Notes under the pieces: model-generated
What the model was told of the DNA's origin: nothing
Databases searched by the model: none
The model's input: the letters and a program-made list of their open reading frames with translations, nothing else
Part shown: positions 6,082 through 10,635 of the stretch, one piece after another
Position numbering within the stretch: the first letter of the stretch is position 1
Layout: each line of letters opens with the position of its first letter
Origin: CAZFAP01 sp964516325
Lineage (GTDB): Bacteria > Auribacterota > JABMQX01
NCBI GenBank assembly: GCA_964516325.1
Contig: CAZFAP010000169.1
Coordinates: forward strand, 1-10,635
Reading direction: 5' to 3'
DNA length: 10,635 bases
Translations under genes and position numbers: made by a program

Positions 6082-7194
6082 TCAGTACACACCGTACTTA
6101 AGGCCGCTTTCGATGAGCTGGATATAGTCGCGCTCCGTTTTCCTCGATAAAGGGACGTTGATCGGAGCGGCTGTCGGCATCAGAACAAATCCCCCACTCT
6201 CCTTCGCCTCGTCCATGGCCTTTTTGACGAGCGCGTCTATTCTTTCCGGGGTCGAGTGCTCGAGTTCCCGAAGCTCGATGTTCCCGAAAAGGCAGAGCCG
6301 CTGCCCGTAGAGCTTTTTCACATCCCCCATCTCGATATCTCCGTCGGGCAGAGGCTCGATGGGGTCAAGTCCTTCTGCCCCGGCCTCGACGATCTGGTCG
6401 AGGACTCTGGCAATTTTCCCGTGACAATGGACTCTCGCAAATCCGCCAGCTTCCCGGATTGCCCGGCACATCTTCTTCAGATAGCCAGTCACGTGCTTCC
6501 GAAAGTAGTCGGGCGATAAATAAGGCGGCGTCGCGTATTCCGGACCACAGATGCGAAAGATGACGTCGCTGACATCGCACCGGAGAATTCTTCGGAGACA
6601 TTCCATCTGTCGCTCGTGTATCACGTCGAGAAAGCGCCTTATCCGCCTTTCCTCCGAGATGGCATGCACGAGGAACTGCCCCATTTCAAAAAGCTCCGCC
6701 GCCAGACAGACTGGGTCGTCCACGCTTATCATCATGACCCCATTCTCTCCGAGCGATTTCTTCTCGGCGGCAAAGTGAGTCATGTCGAGTTCCGGCGGCT
6801 CGTACAGGATTGTGCAGTAGCGGTCAATGTCCTCGATGTCCTTAAGCAGATGCTCGAGCGTCCAGCGGGTATGAAGGTCATCGTCCACGCGGTGAAAGGA
6901 GGTAAGGCTGCCTTTCGGCGTGCGATAAGTCGTGCGGGCGAACGTGCTTTTTCCGTCGCGCCACGTTTGAACCTCCATTCCGGGCACAGGCGCGGCTTTC
7001 CAATCGGGCTGGAGCATGTAGATGCAGTCGGTCCTCAGGCGAATTACCTCCATCAGCCGTGAATAGGACGGTTCCTGATTCTCCCAGGAATTTCGGTTCC
7101 AAGCGACCAGCTCATAGGTCGAGATAGGGACACGGTCGGTCGGCTCGTGGCGGAGGGTTCTCAGGATTCTTTCTCTTGAAGAAAGCTCTGGCAT
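6082..7194 (-). CDS. URO-D superfamily protein (MtaA/CmuA-like, not HemE)
   Basis: A 370-residue cytoplasmic protein from ATG 7194; the frame continues upstream to a GTG at 7278, but neither start has a clear ribosome site. The opening SRERILRTLRHEPTDRVPI is typical of the non-HemE branch of the uroporphyrinogen decarboxylase superfamily, whose characterised members include methylcobamide:CoM methyltransferases (MtaA) and related corrinoid methyltransferases. Other family landmarks are RVHCHGKI (254-261), GLDPIEPLPDGD (275-286), LFGNIE (302-307) and GGFVLMPTAAP (334-344). The HemE signature near the N-terminus is absent. Zinc-binding members use His-x-Cys plus a later Cys; here the first site reads H256-C257-H258 and the later position is Met (VLMPTA). 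So methyltransferase chemistry is uncertain. It may be the second gene behind the phosphoesterase, 107 nt downstream. Substrate unknown. Confidence 0.83.
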   Translation of the reverse strand: MPELSSRERILRTLRHEPTDRVPISTYELVAWNRNSWENQEPSYSRLMEVIRLRTDCIYMLQPDWKAAPVPGMEVQTWRDGKSTFARTTYRTPKGSLTSFHRVDDDLHTRWTLEHLLKDIEDIDRYCTILYEPPELDMTHFAAEKKSLGENGVMMISVDDPVCLAAELFEMGQFLVHAISEERRIRRFLDVIHERQMECLRRILRCDVSDVIFRICGPEYATPPYLSPDYFRKHVTGYLKKMCRAIREAGGFARVHCHGKIARVLDQIVEAGAEGLDPIEPLPDGDIEMGDVKKLYGQRLCLFGNIELRELEHSTPERIDALVKKAMDEAKESGGFVLMPTAAPINVPLSRKTERDYIQLIESGLKYGVY

Positions 7195-7221
7195 AACGGT
7201 TCGGTCGGTCCAACGCGGGCA

Positions 7222-7251
7222 AACGCGAATCTGTTTTTCATTCGGCGCGTT
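7222..7251 (-). terminator. Hairpin between phosphoesterase and URO-D-like genes
   Basis: AACG (7222-7225) and CGAAT (7226-7230) pair with ATTCG (7240-7244) and CGTT (7248-7251), leaving a 3-nt bulge and a 9-nt loop. It sits in the 107-nt gap after the stop at 7302 and 28 nt before ATG 7194. With no T-tract after it on the minus strand it may be an attenuator, an mRNA-stability element, or chance. Confidence 0.25.
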
Positions 7252-7301
7252 CCGCCACTGCTGTCCGCGTGAAGGCACGGCAATGGCGCTTCAAGTCAGT
7301 C

Positions 7302-8948
7302 TCAAGGCGCCTCGCGGATGCGATAGAAGCGATGACGGAGCGACGGGTCTGCCGGAGACACACCGGTGTGCGTCCCGTCGTCCACGATGCGGATGAATGG
7401 GCTGTCCGCAAGAATGGGCGCACCCAACGGCTGCCACAGCATCTCGGCGCCCGGCAGGCCATCGGAATATTCGATCTCGTAGGTCTTGCCCGGACTCGAA
7501 TCGAACGACAGCCTCACCGTCTCCGAAAAACTGATATGGCGCCAGGGTCGCGTGATCCGAACCATGTCAAACACTTCACCGTTGGGGCGTGTCCCGGAAA
7601 ATGTGGCCTGCCAGGCGCCGTTCTCGAGCGGGGCAATCTCAACCTTCAGGAAGCTGAAAGAGGACCTGTCGAAAGCCTTCGTATGGAAAGTCTGGTTGAC
7701 CTCATCCCACATCCACGACCCGATAGCGTCCCAGCCGGTCCATTGCTCGTAGAGGCTGTCGAGACTCCCCGCCCCTCCCGCGCCGGAGACAAAGTACAGG
7801 ATGCGATAATCGTCCACGTACGTCTGGCAGCGCTCGTAGAAATGGTCGTGCGAGCTGAAGACCGCGTCCACGCCGTATTGCCGGAACAGGGGGTCGAGAA
7901 AACGCATCCTGAACGAGGAACTTTTCCCCCACGGTCCCGAGCTGTACGGTGACGGATGAAAGGAAACGAAGGTGAAGGGGTAAAGGGCTTGAGCGGTCTT
8001 GAGTTGGTTGACTAACCACTCATACTGCGGGCTGCCCGGATGAATGTCCGGCGGGCGAGGATCCTCGAACGCGTTGTAAAGCTTGTAGTCCGGATCGGAG
8101 TCGTTGTTCAAATCGAGGACGATGAAGAAAGCCGGACCGTAGCGGAAGGAATAGAACCGCTCGCTCCATCCCGGATGCTCGCCTTCCAAGCCGTTCGGCG
8201 GAAGGACAAAGTACGACCGGTGCTTGAGAACCGCCTCGTCGCTGTATTTCCCTGCGGCGCCCATGTAGTCGTGGTTTCCGAGGGCGGGGTACAGGACGGT
8301 ATTGCCAGCAAGGCTTCTCTCGCCGTCGGCGGGGGCAACCGTCCTCCAGAAGAGGTCCCAGAAGAATCCTGAATAACCGAGTGCGACGATGTCTCCGGTG
8401 TGGATGACGAAGGCTGGGTTGATCGCCCGGACCGCATCCGCGACCTGCTTGTGGTCCTCGTCGTCCACGTCGCTCTCTCTCGAATCCCCATAGACGACCA
8501 AGGTGAACGCGGCGTCCTCCGTTGGGGCGGTCCGGAACCCGCCGGTGAAAAACGTGCCTTCGCCTATGGCGGGCATTCTCACGCGATAGCCGTAGCCCGT
8601 CCCGGGCTGCAAATCAGTGAGGCGAACCTCCTGTCGTTGAGCCACATCAACGGTTATGATGGAACTGCTCTGGCTCCCTTCCGCCCAGTATTCGACCGTG
8701 CCATCGGCGGGCGCCTCGGTCTCCCAGCAAATGACGATGGAGTTCTCCGTGACGTTTTGAAGATAAGGATGGACCCAGAAAGACGCAGCCTGAGCGCCGC
8801 CCGAGTTGAGCCAGGTGCAGACTGAGACGAACGCAAGCCACACGCTCGCCTTCCCAGTCGCCATCTTCAGAAGCTGGCCCAGCCGCGCACGGAAATGCCG
8901 GCCGCTCGTGGCACTGGTGTCGTGGACAGAGCTCTTATGGTTGGACAT
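7302..8948 (-). CDS. Secreted purple-acid-phosphatase-like metallophosphoesterase
   Basis: A 548-residue protein from ATG 8948. A hydrophobic segment at 35-49 ending in GGAQA gives a signal peptide with a long N-region; an internal ATG at 8864 would give a conventional-length signal but has no better ribosome site. Residues 56-140 form a fibronectin-III-like N-terminal domain (SFWVHPYLQNVTENSIVICW, then LQPGTGYGYRVR). The calcineurin-like catalytic domain has the five metal-binding blocks: GDSR (154-157), GDIVALGY (185-192), GNHDY (224-228), FHPSPY (330-335) and SSHDHFYER (365-373). This is the purple acid phosphatase layout, so a binuclear-metal phosphomonoesterase or phosphodiesterase is expected. 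Residues 470-548 form a C-terminal domain with YEIEYSD and HRFYRI, a style I associate with secreted verrucomicrobial proteins. It is transcribed divergently from the DUF5060 glycosidase and may lead a unit with the URO-D-like gene. Confidence 0.88.
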   Translation of the reverse strand: MSNHKSSVHDTSATSGRHFRARLGQLLKMATGKASVWLAFVSVCTWLNSGGAQAASFWVHPYLQNVTENSIVICWETEAPADGTVEYWAEGSQSSSIITVDVAQRQEVRLTDLQPGTGYGYRVRMPAIGEGTFFTGGFRTAPTEDAAFTLVVYGDSRESDVDDEDHKQVADAVRAINPAFVIHTGDIVALGYSGFFWDLFWRTVAPADGERSLAGNTVLYPALGNHDYMGAAGKYSDEAVLKHRSYFVLPPNGLEGEHPGWSERFYSFRYGPAFFIVLDLNNDSDPDYKLYNAFEDPRPPDIHPGSPQYEWLVNQLKTAQALYPFTFVSFHPSPYSSGPWGKSSSFRMRFLDPLFRQYGVDAVFSSHDHFYERCQTYVDDYRILYFVSGAGGAGSLDSLYEQWTGWDAIGSWMWDEVNQTFHTKAFDRSSFSFLKVEIAPLENGAWQATFSGTRPNGEVFDMVRITRPWRHISFSETVRLSFDSSPGKTYEIEYSDGLPGAEMLWQPLGAPILADSPFIRIVDDGTHTGVSPADPSLRHRFYRIREAP

Positions 8949-8986
8949 ATGTTCGCTACCTTGGATTACCGTCCGAACCCGTGATT

Positions 8987-8992
8987 ATTATA
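8987..8992 (-). promoter_or_regulatory. Candidate -10 box for the metallophosphoesterase
   Basis: The minus strand reads TATAAT here, a perfect -10 hexamer, followed by AATCACGGG. Transcription would start near 8980, giving a leader of about 32 nt before ATG 8948. No good -35 hexamer is found at 16-18 nt upstream (the sequence there is GCCGAA), so an activator may be needed if this site is real. Confidence 0.4.
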
Positions 8993-9055
8993 GACTAAGC
9001 GATGTGCTTTCGGCGAGCCTGTTCTGCGCTGCGGAGCATCTTGTCCGAGAAGAAG

Positions 9056-9084
9056 AATTCGGACAGGATAAGAGGATTGACCGG
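9056..9084 (+). repeat. 29-bp conserved element, copy B (upstream of DUF5060 glycosidase)
   Basis: Core GACAGGATAAGAGGATTGAC, flanked by AATTCG and CGG, in the sense direction of the gene starting at 9139 and ending 54 nt before its ATG. It is 27/29 identical to copy A at 5118-5146 on the opposite strand. The internal unit is roughly ACAGGATA, AGAGGATTG, ACCGGATAG. An inverted repeat TGTCCGA (9042-9048) / TCGGACA (9059-9065) overlaps its left end around an AGAAGAAG loop. Confidence 0.75.
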
Positions 9085-9138
9085 ATAGTTTGTTGTCCCC
9101 CGGTGGGTTCGCTAATGTCGCCAAAAAAGGAGGTCGGT

Positions 9139-9438
9139 ATGAGACAACCAATGATTCGCTGTGGTTGCAGAGCAGAATGGGTAGTGTTGGCAGCGTGGCT
9201 CGTGTCAATCCTCGCAGCATCCACGCCCGCCGCTGCCCTCGACGTGAAGGTCAGCCAGAATACGGACAAGCTGATGCCGTATCAGGTCTTCGAGCTAACG
9301 TTTCAGCACGCTGGAAAGTACGGCAACCCGACCTGGGACGTCACGATCGAAGCGCAGTTCACTTCCCCGAGCGGCAAACGGTACACCGTCGGCGGCTTCT
9401 TCTACGGCTCCTCGAAACCGCAGAAACCGATTATCTGA
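9139..9438 (+). CDS. 5' fragment: signal peptide and N-terminal half of DUF5060-like domain
   Basis: This 99-residue reading frame starts at ATG 9139 behind a strong AAGGAGG (9127-9133) with 5-nt spacing. Residues 1-33 form a signal peptide: basic/polar start, hydrophobic core VVLAAWLVSILAA, cleavage after TPAAA. The mature part (LDVKVSQNTDKLMPYQVFEL onward) is the first part of a DUF5060-like beta-sandwich, ending GGFFYGSSKPQKPII before the TGA. Alone it would be a secreted half-domain without catalytic residues. It carries the expression and export signals of the interrupted glycosidase; a copy of the 29-bp element lies 54 nt upstream. Confidence 0.7.
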   Translation: MRQPMIRCGCRAEWVVLAAWLVSILAASTPAAALDVKVSQNTDKLMPYQVFELTFQHAGKYGNPTWDVTIEAQFTSPSGKRYTVGGFFYGSSKPQKPII

Positions 9439-9462
9439 AAGCACACTGATGGCCAGGGACGG

Positions 9463-10566
9463 ATGGTCGAAACCGCGATATGGCGATGCGAGCCAGCCGA
9501 CCTCTGGAAGGCGAGGTACGCGCCGAGCGAAATCGGCGAATGGAAGTTCGGCTACGTCTTCCGGAACAACAAAGGGGACAGCGCCTCCGGCACAGGGGCG
9601 TTCCGTGTCGTCGAGGGGCGCGTCCGCCAGAAAGGTTGGGTGCGGAGCAACCCGGCAAATCCGTACCGGTTCGTCTTCGAGGATGGAAGCCCCTTTTTCC
9701 CCATCGGCTTCCAGGACGGCATCTTCGATCACAACCACAACGGCTCCGCGATGGACTCGTCCTCGATGGAAGGTCCCTTCCGGCCGGACCCCGAGGGGAG
9801 ACGACCCAAGCCGCCGCCCGGCGCGATGTTCGCACGAGGTCCTTCCATGAACCCGCAGAACTGGGACGTTCATTTTGGGCGGCACTCGCGCGCCGGCTTC
9901 AACCTCTGGCGCTTCTCGCCGAACAACTTCTCCTTGAAGCTCTTTGCAAAGGAGGACGACCCCGACGCCGTCACGTTCGACAACGTCCGTTGGGACCAGG
10001 CGATGATGATTGACGAGATGCTCAAGATGAGGCGCAAGTACGGAATCCGCAACTTCTACGGTATGTTCGGATTCACCAACGCCTTCAACGAGCACCCCGA
10101 AAACCCCGAAGGAATGGCAAAGGCGAAACGAGCTCTGAAATATACCGTGGACCGTTGGGGCGCGTACGTGGACTTCTGGGAGTTCCTCAACGAGCAGAAG
10201 GCTTCCGACGAGTGGTACAAAGTCATGATCCCTTACCTGAAGTCCATTGACCCCTACCGCAAACCGATCTCCACAAGTTGGGAGAGACCGGAGCTCGACG
10301 GAATTGACCTCAGGGCCCCGCATTGGTACGGAAACGAAAACGAACTGGAGTCCGACCGCGTCACGGAAAGTCGGGCGAAGCAGGACAAGCGGTTCGGCAA
10401 GCCGGTCGTCTATGGTGAGCAGGGGAACAGCCGTGGATCAGAAGACCGCACCGCCGACGGAATTGGCGGAGTCTGGGACCCCGGCTCTTCACGACGGATG
10501 CGAGTCCGTTCCTGGACGGCATTTGTCAACGAGGCAGCGTTCATATTCTGGGAGACCTCCTACTGA
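9463..10566 (+). CDS. 3' fragment: rest of DUF5060-like domain and TIM-barrel glycosidase
   Basis: The first in-frame ATG after the internal TGA is at 9463, giving 367 residues without a signal peptide; only a weak AGGGA lies before it. Residues 14-50 complete the DUF5060-like sandwich (DLWKARYAP, GEWKFGYVF). The hinge WVRSNPANPYRFVFEDGSPF leads into a barrel with FFPIGFQD, AGFNLWRFSPNNF, a putative acid/base E244 in DFWEFLNEQ, RAPHWYGNE, a putative nucleophile E319 in PVVYGEQGN, and strand-8 FIFWETSY. This fits clan GH-A glycosidases related to the DUF5060/DUF4038 families found in PVC bacteria. Both catalytic positions are intact, so the loss is probably recent. The protein stops right after strand 8, without the final helix or the C-terminal domain I would expect. 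Confidence 0.72.
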   Translation: MVETAIWRCEPADLWKARYAPSEIGEWKFGYVFRNNKGDSASGTGAFRVVEGRVRQKGWVRSNPANPYRFVFEDGSPFFPIGFQDGIFDHNHNGSAMDSSSMEGPFRPDPEGRRPKPPPGAMFARGPSMNPQNWDVHFGRHSRAGFNLWRFSPNNFSLKLFAKEDDPDAVTFDNVRWDQAMMIDEMLKMRRKYGIRNFYGMFGFTNAFNEHPENPEGMAKAKRALKYTVDRWGAYVDFWEFLNEQKASDEWYKVMIPYLKSIDPYRKPISTSWERPELDGIDLRAPHWYGNENELESDRVTESRAKQDKRFGKPVVYGEQGNSRGSEDRTADGIGGVWDPGSSRRMRVRSWTAFVNEAAFIFWETSY

Positions 10567-10635
10567 AGTTTTGCCATAACGGAGGATGGTGGAGATTCCG
10601 AGGGGAGTGGAGGATTTGTGAGCGGTTTTGGGGAA
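10567..10635 (+). other. Downstream tail of the interrupted glycosidase
   Basis: These 69 nt are purine- and G-rich. The glycosidase frame stays open through all 23 codons, but the residues (SFAITEDGGDSEGSGG and on) look low-complexity and unlike the end of a barrel. No terminator or new gene start can be supported before the window ends. Confidence 0.35.

Larger units (their letters stand above)
9139..10566 (+). pseudogene. DUF5060 plus GH-A-type TIM-barrel glycosidase, interrupted by in-frame TGA
   Basis: One reading frame runs from ATG 9139 to the TGA at 10564-10566 with a single internal TGA at 9436-9438; no frameshift is needed. The two halves together make one recognisable protein: signal peptide, DUF5060-like beta-sandwich (SPSGKRYTVGGFFYG before the stop, DLWKARYAPSEIGEWKF after it), then a barrel. 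The stop falls inside the DUF5060-like domain, in a loop (KPQKPII, stop, KHTDGQGR), so the break is in one ancestral gene and not between two genes. A C-to-T change of CGA to TGA is the simplest cause. TGA is a normal stop elsewhere in the window. A sequencing or assembly error is also possible. The end also looks early: homologous barrels continue beyond the strand-8 FWETSY motif. Confidence 0.7.

Noticed and set aside
6082..7194. Annotation as HemE, uroporphyrinogen decarboxylase of haem synthesis
   Set aside because: The N-terminal HemE substrate-binding signature is missing and the opening is of the MtaA/CmuA-like type.
9436..9480. Selenocysteine insertion at the internal TGA
   Set aside because: Only a weak 4-5-bp stem (GGCC/GGTC) lies downstream, no SECIS-like loop is evident, and a secreted glycosidase loop is an unlikely place for selenocysteine.
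9295..10323. A 342-codon minus-strand frame opposite the DUF5060 glycosidase
   Set aside because: Shadow of the glycosidase frame, whose DUF5060-like and barrel motifs are clear; no start signal for the antisense frame.
9139..10635. Alternative genetic code with TGA as an amino acid
   Set aside because: At least four other intact genes in the window (ending at 344, 5985, 6082 and 7302) end in TGA at natural C-termini.
1..10635. CRISPR arrays, insertion sequences, defence genes, rRNA or tRNA genes
   Set aside because: No spaced direct-repeat array, transposase motif, terminal inverted repeats or structured RNA gene was seen on either strand.

Overview
The window is about 10.6 kb of GC-rich bacterial DNA dominated by secreted, carbohydrate-active or hydrolytic enzymes. 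Signal peptides, clear AAGGAGG-type ribosome binding sites, a DUF6259-type protein, a purple-acid-phosphatase-like protein with a C-terminal RFYRI tail, and a non-HemE URO-D family protein together suggest an environmental, Gram-negative-type member of the Planctomycetota/Verrucomicrobiota (PVC) group or a similar phylum such as Sumerlaeota or Hydrogenedentota. This is inference from gene content; there is no rRNA, tRNA or marker gene to confirm it.

Layout from left to right. (1) The C-terminal end of an unrecognised plus-strand gene (1-236), followed directly by a stem-loop. (2) A leftward two-gene unit, read 5045 to 2817 and then 2791 to 344: a secreted clan GH-A glycosidase resembling beta-agarases, then a secreted DUF6259-type (glycosidase-like) protein. 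Only 25 nt separate them, so they are probably co-transcribed and act on the same extracytoplasmic glycan. (3) A gene-poor stretch of about 610 nt (5052-5661) with a 29-bp repeat element and two candidate rightward sigma70 promoters. (4) A small plus-strand membrane-anchored protein (5662-5985) with a His-rich Ada-like zinc-binding motif. (5) A leftward pair: a secreted metallophosphoesterase (8948-7302) and a cytoplasmic URO-D/MtaA-like protein (7194-6082), 107 nt apart. (6) A divergent intergenic region (8949-9138) carrying a TATAAT box for the leftward gene and a second copy of the 29-bp element for the rightward one. (7) A rightward DUF5060 plus TIM-barrel glycosidase gene (9139-10566) interrupted by an in-frame TGA at 9436-9438, and apparently cut short by a second TGA near the window end.

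The genes read as a polysaccharide-degradation neighbourhood: three secreted enzymes, two of them with visible retaining-type catalytic Glu pairs. The strongest non-genic signal is the 29-bp element, 27/29 identical in its two copies and placed in the same orientation upstream of two different glycosidase genes. The most notable gene anomaly is the interrupted DUF5060 glycosidase. No mobile element, CRISPR array, RNA gene or defence system was seen.
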